Positions 1 through 6,972 are shown, counted from the stretch's first letter. The stretch is DNA of 11,872 nt from an uncultured Novosphingobium sp. (GCA_938005655.1 CALLNA010000288.1:1-11872); one strand, 5' to 3'. Notes: generated by a model from the letters alone, not told the origin. Program-made: numbers and translations.

Positions 1-614
1 CGGGCGAAGCCGCCGGTCGCCATGCGGGTGAACTGCTTGGCGAGGTCGGACAGGTCGGCCTGCCGTTCTCCGTCCGGCTCGCCGAAATGGCGGTCGAGCG
101 CGAGGCCGAACAGCATCCCGAAGACCGCCAGGCCGACGAAGTCGAGGTCGAGCCCGTCGCGGGCCAGCCCGTCGAGGATCTGCCCGCGCTGGCGGATCAG
201 CGGGGCGATGCTCTCGCGGTAAAGCTCGCGGCCGAGGTCGGGATCGCTGAACAGCGCGGCGGTGAGCAGCGGGAAGATCTCGATCATGTCGCCGAGGTGG
301 CGGGTCGCCGATTCGAGCGCGAGGCGGGCCATGTCGTCGGGCGAATCGGCGGTCTCGTAGATCTCCTTGCGCGCGTGCATCCCGCGCATCGCGTCGATCA
401 GCGGCTGGATCACGGCTTCCTGGAACAGGGCTTCCTTCGATTCGAAATGCTCGAAGATCGTCGCCTGGTTGACCTCGGCCGCGCGGGCGATGTCGCGGGT
501 GCGCGCGCCCTTGAGGTTGGCATGGGCGAAGACCTGCTGGGCGGCGGCGATGATCGACTTGCGCCGCTCGGCCGCGGGCAGGTAGGCGCGGCGCTTGGTC
601 TTCACGGGCTCCAT
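1..614 (-). CDS. TetR/AcrR-family transcriptional regulator, C-terminus beyond window
   Basis: The minus strand from ATG 612-614 reads open for 204 codons to the left edge, so the 3' end is missing. The N-terminus is a TetR-type DNA-binding domain. Helix 1 is at about residues 18-30 (KSIIAAAQQVFA), the helix-turn-helix covers about 37-58 (ARTRDIARAAEVNQATIFEHF), and the usual continuation FESKEALFQEAV follows at 57-68. The rest is a helical ligand-binding domain with no obvious relative, so the effector is unknown. An AGGGAG-like ribosome site (about 624-629) lies 9 nt before the ATG. A palindrome at 669-686, upstream of the start, is a plausible autoregulatory operator. Targets probably lie to the left of the window. 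The family call is firm; ligand and target are not known. Confidence 0.9.
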   Translation of the reverse strand, partial: MEPVKTKRRAYLPAAERRKSIIAAAQQVFAHANLKGARTRDIARAAEVNQATIFEHFESKEALFQEAVIQPLIDAMRGMHARKEIYETADSPDDMARLALESATRHLGDMIEIFPLLTAALFSDPDLGRELYRESIAPLIRQRGQILDGLARDGLDLDFVGLAVFGMLFGLALDRHFGEPDGERQADLSDLAKQFTRMATGGFA

Positions 615-668
615 CCTCGCCGTCTCCCTGTCGTTCCGGCCACGCCTAGCAAGAGCCTCGGGACAGAA

Positions 669-686
669 CAACCAAGCATTTGGTTG
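669..686. promoter_or_regulatory. Palindrome upstream of the first tetR gene, candidate TetR operator
   Basis: CAACCAA and TTGGTTG form a perfect 7-bp inverted repeat around a 4-bp centre (GCAT). The site lies 55-72 bp upstream of the tetR start codon at 614, in the only sizeable non-coding gap on this side (615-721). Size and symmetry fit TetR-family operators, which usually overlap the regulator's own promoter. Binding by this particular regulator is inferred from position. No convincing -35/-10 pair was identified on the minus strand. Confidence 0.55.
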
Positions 687-710
687 ATTGTGGCGGCATC
701 ACAAAACCTT

Positions 711-737
711 GTCGCCCCGGGTCAAGTCCGGGGGCGG
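711..737. repeat. REP-like GC-rich palindrome overlapping the 3' end of the second tetR
   Basis: CCCCGG (715-720) and CCGGGG (728-733) form a 6-bp stem around the loop GTCAAGT, with further near-pairing (CGCC with GGCG) outside. The GGGTCAAG-type core with flanking G/C arms resembles the short intergenic palindromes scattered through many alphaproteobacterial genomes. It contains the stop codon and last residues of the upstream tetR (stop 722-724). On the minus strand it could also act as a weak terminator, since a TTTT stretch follows about 10 nt after the stem. Repeat status in this genome cannot be tested from one copy. Confidence 0.4.
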
Positions 738-1375
738 CGAAGGGGATGGGAAACGCCGGCGAGGCGGTCGTGAGCCGAAATTCCCCCCTGAGGCCCTGCC
801 TGTGGCTTGCGGCTAGCCCCGGTCCACGATCCCTGCACCGCCGCGGCGAACCAGGCGGCGATGTGCGCGCGTTCGGCGGGGCTTGCCTCGGGCAGGGGCA
901 GCTGGCGGGCATAGGTGGCGAGGCCCGTCGCCAGCATGGCGATCTCCAGCGCGCGGGCGCGGCCGTCGCTGCCGCCGAGCCACGCGGCGAGCGGGGCGAT
1001 CGAGCGCTCCTCCATCACCCGCGCGGCGATGGCCGCGGCTTCGGGATCGCCGGCGGCCAGCGCGATCATCAGCGGCGGGCGGATCTCGTTGGCGGGATCG
1101 AGCAGCGAGGCGGCCAGCCCCTCGCCGAAGCGCTCGCGCGGGTGGGCCAGCACCGTGTCGACCGGCACGGCGGCGACCAGCGCGGCCTCGAACAGCCCGG
1201 CCTTGGAGCCGAAGTAGCGCAGCAGCAGGGTCGAGCTGGTCCCCGCCAGCGCCGCGATCTCGCGGATGCCGGTGTGCGAGTAGCCGGTCTCGGAGAAGGC
1301 CCGCTGCGCCGCCTCGAGGATGCGCGCGCGGGTCGCCTGGGCGTCGCGCTTGCGGAGGGGAACGGAGCTGGTCAC
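722..1375 (-). CDS. TetR/AcrR-family transcriptional regulator, divergent from alpha/beta hydrolase
   Basis: The GTG start at 1373-1375 gives 217 residues; no in-frame ATG lies just upstream. The DNA-binding domain spans about residues 14-66: helix 1 RARILEAAQRAFSETGY (16-32), the helix-turn-helix IREIAALAGTSSTLLLRYFG (37-56), then SKAGLFEAAL. The helical ligand domain runs to about residue 184. The last 30 or so residues (from GASRKPQAG) are basic, look unstructured, and end inside a REP-like palindrome, so the tail may have grown by sequence insertion. The gene is transcribed away from the hydrolase at 1454, and a strong palindrome (1420-1439) lies between the two starts. This is the classic layout of a regulator controlling itself and its divergent neighbour. 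The ligand is unknown; it may be a substrate of the hydrolase (inference). Confidence 0.88.
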   Translation of the reverse strand: MTSSVPLRKRDAQATRARILEAAQRAFSETGYSHTGIREIAALAGTSSTLLLRYFGSKAGLFEAALVAAVPVDTVLAHPRERFGEGLAASLLDPANEIRPPLMIALAAGDPEAAAIAARVMEERSIAPLAAWLGGSDGRARALEIAMLATGLATYARQLPLPEASPAERAHIAAWFAAAVQGSWTGASRKPQAGPQGGISAHDRLAGVSHPLRRPRT

Positions 1376-1395
1376 GGAACCAAGGCTAGCGGGCG

Positions 1396-1426
1396 TTGAC
1401 AGCAGGGCAAGGGCGGAGCAAGTTAT
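1396..1426 (+). promoter_or_regulatory. Possible promoter of the alpha/beta hydrolase gene
   Basis: TTGACA at 1396-1401 is a perfect -35 match and stands out in this GC-rich background. The best -10 candidate at usable spacing is AGTTAT (1421-1426, 19-nt spacer), a partial match that lies inside the palindrome at 1420-1439. Repressor binding there would block this promoter. The -35 is clear; the -10 assignment is weak. Confidence 0.35.
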
Positions 1427-1439
1427 CAGTTGATAACTT
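1420..1439. promoter_or_regulatory. Perfect 9-bp inverted repeat, candidate operator between tetR and hydrolase
   Basis: AAGTTATCA and TGATAACTT are exact inverted repeats separated by GT. This AT-rich palindrome is unlike the surrounding sequence. It sits 44 bp upstream of the tetR start (1375) and 14 bp upstream of the hydrolase start (1454), just before the hydrolase ribosome site AGGAGG (1442-1447). Length and symmetry fit a TetR dimer site able to repress both divergent genes. That the neighbouring regulator binds it is inferred from position. Confidence 0.7.
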
Positions 1440-1453
1440 ACAGGAGGATGCGG

Positions 1454-2188
1454 ATGGCGACTTTCGTTCTGGTTCATGGCGGCGGCCACGGCGGCTGGTG
1501 CTACAAGCTGGTCACGGAACGGCTGCGCAAGGCCGGGCACACCGTCTATGCGCCCTCGCTGCCGGGCATGGCCGAGCACGTCCACGAGCTGCATCCCGGC
1601 ATCGACCTCGACACCCATGTCGACGATATCGCGAACCTGCTGTTCTACGAGGACCTGCGCGACGCGATCCTGGTCGGGCACTCCTACGGCGGGATGGTCA
1701 TCACCGGGGCGGCCGACCGCGCGCCTGACCGCGTCGGCCACCGCGTCTATCTCGACGCCGCCTATCCCTTCGACGGCGAATCGCTGCACGAGCACGCCTA
1801 CGATTCGATCGAGCCGCAGCGCCAGGGAATCTACGTCGAGAACGGGGTGGAGCTGGTGATGAAGCCGCTGCCGGTCTATGCCGGGTTCTTCGGCATCCAC
1901 GATCCCGAACTGGCCGAATGGGCCAATGCCCGCTTCACCCCGCAGCCCTGGGCGACCTTCTCGCAGAAGCTGGTCCTGCGCAACGAGGCGGCGATGCGGG
2001 CGATCCCCGAATCGCACCTGGTCTGCACCTCGACCCTGGCCACGCGCGGCCAGGTGCCGGGCCGCACGCTCGACCTGCTCAAGGAGCGGTCGCAGGGCCG
2101 GTTCTGGGACGTCGACACCGGCCACGACCTGATGATCACCGAGCCGGACTGGGTGACGGAGAAGCTGCTGCTGATCGCGGAGGGGTAG
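1454..2188 (+). CDS. Alpha/beta-fold hydrolase (esterase-like)
   Basis: The product is 244 residues. ATG 1454 is chosen because AGGAGG (1442-1447) lies 6 nt upstream; in-frame starts at 1430 and 1448 overlap the operator palindrome or the ribosome site. It begins with a beta strand and oxyanion-loop motif, FVLVHGGGHGGWCY (4-17). The nucleophile elbow is GHSYGG, with Ser77 as nucleophile, and the catalytic histidine is probably His224 in DTGHDLMI. The acidic residue is not certain. The pattern fits the small esterase / plant methylesterase-like branch of the superfamily. No signal peptide is seen, so the protein should be cytoplasmic. It is divergent from a tetR gene and its stop is only 3 bp from that of hpnN on the other strand. 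The substrate is unknown, and nothing ties it to hopanoids except position. Confidence 0.9.
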   Translation: MATFVLVHGGGHGGWCYKLVTERLRKAGHTVYAPSLPGMAEHVHELHPGIDLDTHVDDIANLLFYEDLRDAILVGHSYGGMVITGAADRAPDRVGHRVYLDAAYPFDGESLHEHAYDSIEPQRQGIYVENGVELVMKPLPVYAGFFGIHDPELAEWANARFTPQPWATFSQKLVLRNEAAMRAIPESHLVCTSTLATRGQVPGRTLDLLKERSQGRFWDVDTGHDLMITEPDWVTEKLLLIAEG

Positions 2189-2191
2189 GCC

Positions 2192-4807
2192 TCAGCCCCC
2201 CTGTGCCTCGTTCCCGTCGCGTTCCGGCGGGCCGAGCAGGGCGGGCTCGAAGATCAGGGCGCAGATCAGGGTCCAGATCAGCGAGATCATCAGGATCAGG
2301 CCCATGCTCGCCGTGCCCGGGTGGTCGGAGATCCACAGCGCGCCGAAGGCGCTGCCCGTGGCCAGCGCGCTGAACACGATCGCGCGGGCGAGGCTGGTCT
2401 GGAGCAGGTCGCCGGTCCCGCTCCGCCAGGCCATGACGAAGTAGATGTGGAAGGCGACGCCGACCCCGAACAGCAGCGGGAAGGCGATGATGTTGGCGAA
2501 GTTGAGCGGCTGGCCGATGACCACGCAGGAGCCGAGCGTGAGGAAGCCGGAGAGCACCACCGGGGCGAGGGTGAAGGCCACCTCGCGCACCGAGCGGAGC
2601 ACGGCGAACAGCAGCAGGCTGACCAGCAGCAGGGCGACTACCCCCGCCTCGATGAAGGCGCGGCTGACGGTCCAGGCCGCCTCCTGGGTCGAGACCGGCA
2701 TCCCCACCGCGCCCGGCGCGACCTTGCGCACGGCGGCGGTGAAGCGCTCGATCACCGCGTTGTCGGTGCTGTCGCCGGCGGGCATGACCTGGACCATTGC
2801 CCGGCCGTCCTTCGTCAGCCAGTCCTTGGTGATCTCCTCCGGCAGGCTGGCGCGCGTCACCTCGCTCGGCTGGAGCGAGAGGCGGATCTGGTTGAGCGTG
2901 ATGTTGAGCGGGTCGACCAGCATCGCGCCGGCCCTCGCCCGCGCCTCCGGGCTCGCCTGGGCGAGGCGGGCGAAGGTCGCGGCGAGGCGGCCGGCGGCCT
3001 CGCCCAGCGGGCCGGGCCGGGCCGCCGCCAGCCGGCGCAGCTCGCCCGCCGCCTTGTCCAGCGCGGCCACGGTCGCCGCGTCGTCGGCCGGCGGGGCGAG
3101 GTCGAAGGGGTTGATCGCCGGATCGAGCAGCAGGGCCGCGTCCTGGATCAGCGCCAGCTTGGGCGCCTGGTCCTCGGGCACGAAGCTGTCGACGGTGATC
3201 GCGTCGCGCACCTCGGGCAGCCTGGCCAGCCTGTCGGCGAGGGCATGGGCGGCGGGCAGGCTGGGCTCCAGCACGTTCAGCGAATTGGGGGTGCGGTCGG
3301 GGTCCTTGAGCAGGTCGGCGAGCTGGGTCATCGCCGGAGTGCCGGGATTGCGGAGGTGCAGCGGGTTGAAGTCGAACTTGACCAGCGGCAGCACGGCGAT
3401 CGAGGCGAGCATGGCGACGACGAAGGCCCAGAGCACCTTCTTGCGGTTGCGCTCCAGCCAGCGGTCGACCGGCGCGGCGCCGGCATAGCCGACCTCGGCC
3501 TTGGGCACGCCGGGCTTCAGCAGGACGAGCAGGGCGGGCAGCAGCGTGACGTTGAGCACCAGGGCGATGACCATGCCGATCCCGGCGATCACCCCCAGCT
3601 CGGCGACGCCGATGTAGTCGGTCGGCAGGAAGGCGGCGAGCGCCAGGACGATCGCCCCGGCGGCCAGCAGGATCGAGGCGCCGACCGCGTCGGCGGCGCG
3701 CTCCAGCGCCTCGACCAGCCCGGCCCCGGCGCGGCGCTCGGCGTTGAAGCGGACGCTGACCGGGATGCCGAAGTCGACCCCGAGCCCGACGTAGAGCGGG
3801 ATGAAGGCGACCGAGATCAGGTTGAGCCGCCCGGCCGCGATCAGCCCGGCCGCCGTGGTCATCACCAGCCCGGCGACGATCGTCGCGACGATCGCGAAGA
3901 CGGTCCTGGCCGAGCGGGTGGCGAGCCACAGCACCAGCAGCATGGCCGCGCCCATGATCCCGCCGATCGGGCCCATCGAATCCGCGATCGTGCCGAATTC
4001 CTCGTCGGCCAGCGGCACCTCGCCGGTAATGCCGACCCGCACCCCGTGGGCCGCGTCGAGCCAAAGCTCCCGCGTCTGGGCGTGGATCGCGTCGACCGCG
4101 TCCTCGCCGGGCTTGAGCGCGCCGTAGTTGAGGTTGGGATAGGCCATCAGCACGGTCCGCGTCGGCGGGACGAGCGCGCCCTTGCCGGTCGAGAACAACT
4201 GCTGCCACGAGAAGTAGGCGGGCTTGCCCGCGAGCGAGGCCGAGACCGCCGCGTCGAGCCGGGTCAGCGGCAGGCTGAGGGCGTCGGCGGCCTTGTTCTC
4301 CGGCTCGTCCGCCGCGCCGCCGGCCGCCGTGGCGATCGCATTGCCCACGCCGTGCAGGCTGGGGTCGTAGGCAAGCCCGCCGAGCAGCGGCTGCGCGTCG
4401 ATCAGCTTGGCGGTGGTCGCCTTCACCTCGTCGACCGAGGAGAACAGCAGGCCGTGGCGCGCGAAATAGTCGTTGGCGTCGGGGCGGACGATCGAGGAGA
4501 AGTTCTTCTTGTCCTGCCCCAGCGCCTCGGCGAGCCGCGCCGCCGCCCCGGAGGACAGCTCCGGCGTCTTGCCGTCGACCACGATCAGGATCGCGTCGGT
4601 CAGCTTGGGGAAGGCGTCGGCGACCTTGCTCTCGTTCTGGCGCCACGCGGTCTTGGCCGAGATCAGCTCGCCGGTGTCGGTCGTCATCTCGAACGAGGTC
4701 ATCACGTGGAGCAGCGACAGCACCGTCAGCACCACGGCCGCCCCGATCGCGACGAACGGCTTGCGCGCCGAATAGGAGATGGTGCGCTTGAGGCGGGTCG
4801 TCAGCAT
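2192..4807 (-). CDS. hpnN: HpnN, hopanoid-associated RND transporter (MMPL-like)
   Basis: The 871-residue inner-membrane protein has the HpnN architecture: a single N-terminal helix (about 17-37), a large periplasmic domain (38-279), five or more helices (about 281-431), then the same pattern again, with TM7 at 457-475, a periplasmic loop (476-718) and TM8-12 (about 720-856). The central helices carry the RND-like motifs GLGVDFGI (341-348) and GVGVAFHIYF (781-790). Its length and two-fold repeat match HpnN proteins, which are shorter than drug-efflux RND pumps. In Rhodopseudomonas palustris HpnN is needed to move hopanoids to the outer membrane. The gene is divergent from hpnI across a 155-bp gap and next to further hpn genes, which supports the call. 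No good Shine-Dalgarno precedes ATG 4807. It could be a general MMPL-family lipid exporter, but context makes that less likely. Confidence 0.92.
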   Translation of the reverse strand: MLTTRLKRTISYSARKPFVAIGAAVVLTVLSLLHVMTSFEMTTDTGELISAKTAWRQNESKVADAFPKLTDAILIVVDGKTPELSSGAAARLAEALGQDKKNFSSIVRPDANDYFARHGLLFSSVDEVKATTAKLIDAQPLLGGLAYDPSLHGVGNAIATAAGGAADEPENKAADALSLPLTRLDAAVSASLAGKPAYFSWQQLFSTGKGALVPPTRTVLMAYPNLNYGALKPGEDAVDAIHAQTRELWLDAAHGVRVGITGEVPLADEEFGTIADSMGPIGGIMGAAMLLVLWLATRSARTVFAIVATIVAGLVMTTAAGLIAAGRLNLISVAFIPLYVGLGVDFGIPVSVRFNAERRAGAGLVEALERAADAVGASILLAAGAIVLALAAFLPTDYIGVAELGVIAGIGMVIALVLNVTLLPALLVLLKPGVPKAEVGYAGAAPVDRWLERNRKKVLWAFVVAMLASIAVLPLVKFDFNPLHLRNPGTPAMTQLADLLKDPDRTPNSLNVLEPSLPAAHALADRLARLPEVRDAITVDSFVPEDQAPKLALIQDAALLLDPAINPFDLAPPADDAATVAALDKAAGELRRLAAARPGPLGEAAGRLAATFARLAQASPEARARAGAMLVDPLNITLNQIRLSLQPSEVTRASLPEEITKDWLTKDGRAMVQVMPAGDSTDNAVIERFTAAVRKVAPGAVGMPVSTQEAAWTVSRAFIEAGVVALLLVSLLLFAVLRSVREVAFTLAPVVLSGFLTLGSCVVIGQPLNFANIIAFPLLFGVGVAFHIYFVMAWRSGTGDLLQTSLARAIVFSALATGSAFGALWISDHPGTASMGLILMISLIWTLICALIFEPALLGPPERDGNEAQGG

Positions 4808-4962
4808 GGGGGCGACGATTAGAGGGCCTTGGGCGAAATGTAAAAGCGCGGCGTTCGCGTCTTCCCCTCCGGCGCAGGCGCCTCGGGCTCCGCATTGCCC
4901 GTATCAATTCGCGCCCCGGGCCTGTAGAGAGCCCGCGCGATGGGGACGAACTGGGTCGAGAC
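4808..4962. promoter_or_regulatory. Divergent intergenic region between hpnN and hpnI
   Basis: These 155 bp must hold the promoters for hpnN (leftward) and the hpnI-hpnK-hpnL operon (rightward). Relatively AT-rich patches occur at about 4839-4849 and 4900-4910. A weak hairpin, CGGGC (4917-4921) with GCCCG (4931-4935) around a 9-nt loop, lies about 30 bp before hpnI. No convincing -35/-10 pair or strong operator palindrome was found, so the promoter role rests on gene orientation alone. Confidence 0.4.
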
Positions 4963-6117
4963 GTGCTGCTGACTGTCATCTGGTGGATCGCCGCGGCGCT
5001 GACCGCGGCCTCGGTCGCCTATCTCCTGCTGGCGATCCTCGCCGTGGCGACGTTCCGCGGCACCGGCGGGCCGGGCTGGCCGACGCCGCCCAAGGTGACG
5101 CTGCTCAAGCCGCTCTACGGGCTGGAGGACTATCTCGAGGAAGCCATCGCCAGCTCCATGGCGCAGGAGGTGGCGGGGCCGATCCGCTACGTCTTCGGCG
5201 TCCATTCGGCCGACGATCCGGCGCTGGCGCTCGCCCGGCGGGTCGCCGCGCGGTTCCCGCAGCATGAGGCGGTCTTCGTCGTCGACGGCCGCAGGCACGG
5301 GATCAGCCCCAAGGTCAGCAACCTGGTCAACATGGCCGAGGCGGCCGGCCTCAGCGAGGTCGTGGTCCTCTCCGACAGCGACACGGTGCTGGAGCCGGGC
5401 GAGCTCCAGGCGGCGATCGATGCCCTGTCGGCGCCCGCCGTCGGGGTCTGCTCGGCGCTCTACCGGGCGCGGCCGGGCCTGCCCGGCAACGGGGTGCGCT
5501 CGTTCGGGGCCTGGTTCATCGACTACTGGTTCCTGCCCATGGCCACGCTCCACGCGCGCCTCGCCCCGCTCGCCGTCACCTATGCGCCGCTGGTCGCGAT
5601 CCGGGGGGAGGTGCTGGACAGGATCGGTGGCCTCAAGGCCCTGGCCGACGAATTCGCCGACGACAACGCCATGGGCCGCTTGGTGCGCGAGGCGGGCTAT
5701 GAGGTGACGTTCGTGCCGAAGGTCACGGAGACGCTGGCCAACGACCCGACCTATGGCGAGCTGTTCACCCACGAGCTGCGCTGGTCGCGCACCGTGCGCG
5801 GGATCGATCCGCCGGGCTTCTTCGCCTCGGTCGTGACCCATGCCGGGCCGCTGCCGCTGCTGCTGCTCCTGCACCCCTCGTGGTGGACCCTGGCCGCCGT
5901 GCTGACGCCGGTGGCGCTGCGCTGGCTGCTCTCGGCGCTGGTCGTGCGCCGGCTGGGCCGGGCGCCGGGCATGGTCGTGCCCAACCCGGTCACGCTCTGG
6001 CTGCGCGACCTGTTCACCTTCGCGGTCTGGGCGGCGGCCTGCTTCGTCCGCACGGTCGACTGGCGCGGGCAGACCATCGCCCTGTCCGGCGCGCCGTCGC
6101 GGCCTGGGGAGGCCTAG
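4963..6117 (+). CDS. hpnI: HpnI, hopanoid-associated glycosyltransferase
   Basis: The 384-residue membrane glycosyltransferase resembles family 2/21 enzymes (ceramide glucosyltransferase-like). An N-terminal helix (about 6-29) is followed by the catalytic domain, with LKPLYGLE (48-55), an early acidic pair D84-D85, DSD at 138-140 for nucleotide-sugar and metal binding, D233-D234 as probable catalytic acids, and HELRW (270-274) in place of the (Q/R)XXRW signature. Hydrophobic helices follow at about 296-330 and 344-364, and the DWRG signature is at 366-369. In Burkholderia cenocepacia HpnI adds N-acetylglucosamine to bacteriohopanetetrol. The start is GTG 4963 with a poor upstream Shine-Dalgarno. 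The gene leads an operon, and hpnK-like begins at the next codon after its TAG stop. A role on another lipid acceptor is possible because sphingomonads also glycosylate ceramides. Confidence 0.88.
   Translation: MLLTVIWWIAAALTAASVAYLLLAILAVATFRGTGGPGWPTPPKVTLLKPLYGLEDYLEEAIASSMAQEVAGPIRYVFGVHSADDPALALARRVAARFPQHEAVFVVDGRRHGISPKVSNLVNMAEAAGLSEVVVLSDSDTVLEPGELQAAIDALSAPAVGVCSALYRARPGLPGNGVRSFGAWFIDYWFLPMATLHARLAPLAVTYAPLVAIRGEVLDRIGGLKALADEFADDNAMGRLVREAGYEVTFVPKVTETLANDPTYGELFTHELRWSRTVRGIDPPGFFASVVTHAGPLPLLLLLHPSWWTLAAVLTPVALRWLLSALVVRRLGRAPGMVVPNPVTLWLRDLFTFAVWAAACFVRTVDWRGQTIALSGAPSRPGEA
6106..6112 (+). promoter_or_regulatory. Strong Shine-Dalgarno deciding a CTG start for the hpnK-like gene
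   Basis: GGGGAGG lies inside the last codons of hpnI and ends 5 nt before CTG 6118-6120, the first codon after the hpnI stop. This is ideal spacing. No ATG, GTG or TTG follows in frame until GTG 6205, which would cut off the conserved TADDFG metal-site motif. Confidence 0.6.
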
Positions 6118-6972
6118 CTGAAGCGGCGGCTGATCTTCACGGCCGACGACTTCGGGCTTTCGCCGGAGGTCAACGAGGCGGTCGAGCAGGCCCACCGCGA
6201 GGGCGTGCTGACCTGCGCCAGCCTGATGGTCACGGGCCCCGCCGTCGCGGACGCCCTGCGCCGCGCGCGGCGGCTGCCGGGGCTGGGCGTGGGCCTGCAC
6301 CTCGCGCTCTACGACGCGCCCGCCTGCCACCCGGAGCCATCGCGCATCGCTCCCGACGGACGGACGCTCGGCATGGATGCGACCGGAACCGGCGCGGCGA
6401 TCATGCTCTCCGGCAAGGTCCGCGCCGCCGCGCGGCGGGAGATCGAGGCCCAGTTCGAGGCCTATCGCCGCACCGGCCTGCCGCTCGGCCATCTCGACGG
6501 GCACTGGCACTGCCACCAGCACCCCGCCGTCCTCGCCATGGCCATCGCGGCGGGCAAGCCGCTCGGGCTCAAGGCGGTGCGGATTCCCTACGAGCCCTAC
6601 GGCTTCTCGCGCCGCGTCGGCGGGGGCGGGGCGCAGCCGGGGCGGCTGGCCCATGTCCTCGGCCACTATCCGCTGGCGCTGGAGATGCGCCGCCAGGCGC
6701 GCCGCGCCGGGCTGCGCTGCAACGATGCCTTCTTCGGCAAGAACGACGCGGGCGCCGTGAGCGAGGCCCTGCTCGCCCGGATGGTCGCGCGCCTGCCGGC
6801 GGGCGTCACCGAGGCCGGGCTCCATCCGGCGACCGGGCACTGGCCCGCGCCGCACAACCTGCCCGGCGACTGGCGCCCCGAGCACGAGCTTGCCGCGCTG
6901 ACCGGCCCGGCCCTGCGCGCGGCGATCGCGGCGAACGGGGTCGAGCTGTGCCGCTGGGCGGACCTCGCATGA
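6118..6972 (+). CDS. hpnK: HpnK-like carbohydrate deacetylase (YdjC/ChbG family), likely CTG start
   Basis: The product is 284 residues if translation starts at CTG 6118, which follows the hpnI TAG stop with no gap and in the same frame. This start is supported by GGGGAGG 5 nt upstream and by the N-terminus LKRRLIFTADDFG, which lines up with MRGLIVTADDFG of the second HpnK in this window. YdjC-family features are the metal-binding TADDFG (8-13), GVGLHLAL (57-64), the His-rich loop HLDGHWHCHQHP (124-135) and GLHPATG (233-239). HpnK removes the N-acetyl group from N-acetylglucosaminyl-bacteriohopanetetrol. The first 60 or so residues are about three quarters identical to the other copy; later parts diverge. 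The His-rich loop has Asp126 where the other copy has Asn. The stop overlaps the hpnL start (ATGA). The substrate may differ from that of the second HpnK. Confidence 0.83.
   Translation: MKRRLIFTADDFGLSPEVNEAVEQAHREGVLTCASLMVTGPAVADALRRARRLPGLGVGLHLALYDAPACHPEPSRIAPDGRTLGMDATGTGAAIMLSGKVRAAARREIEAQFEAYRRTGLPLGHLDGHWHCHQHPAVLAMAIAAGKPLGLKAVRIPYEPYGFSRRVGGGGAQPGRLAHVLGHYPLALEMRRQARRAGLRCNDAFFGKNDAGAVSEALLARMVARLPAGVTEAGLHPATGHWPAPHNLPGDWRPEHELAALTGPALRAAIAANGVELCRWADLA

Noticed and set aside
680..1399. Plus-strand frame opposite the second tetR, which would read divergently from the first tetR.
   Set aside because: Gly/Arg-rich with no domain. The minus strand holds a clear TetR helix-turn-helix.
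1430..1453. Upstream in-frame ATG starts (1430, 1448) for the alpha/beta hydrolase.
   Set aside because: 1430 lies within the palindrome and lacks a ribosome site, and 1448 directly abuts the AGGAGG. ATG 1454 has ideal spacing and gives the usual N-terminus MATFVLVHGGG.
2186..2194. Possible bidirectional terminator between the hydrolase and hpnN.
   Set aside because: Only 3 bp separate the stop codons and no stem-loop with a T tract is visible.
2321..4822. Long plus-strand open frame (833 codons) antisense to hpnN.
   Set aside because: Its translation is low-complexity (Arg/Gly/Glu/Asp/Gln-rich) with no domain. It is the expected antisense shadow of a high-GC gene, and hpnN on the other strand has clear membrane segments and family motifs.
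2136..4979. Long minus-strand open frame (947 codons) overlapping hpnN in another frame.
   Set aside because: It is Arg/Ala/Gly-rich with no recognisable motif. The frame of hpnN at 2192-4807 has the transporter architecture, and the two cannot both be ordinary genes.
4819..6885. Minus-strand open frame (688 codons) antisense to hpnI and hpnK, ending in the hpnN upstream gap with a protein-like tail (RTPRFYISPKAL).
   Set aside because: Most of it is an antisense shadow of two well-supported genes. The tail alone is not enough to claim a gene, although a database search of the last 45 or so residues would settle it.
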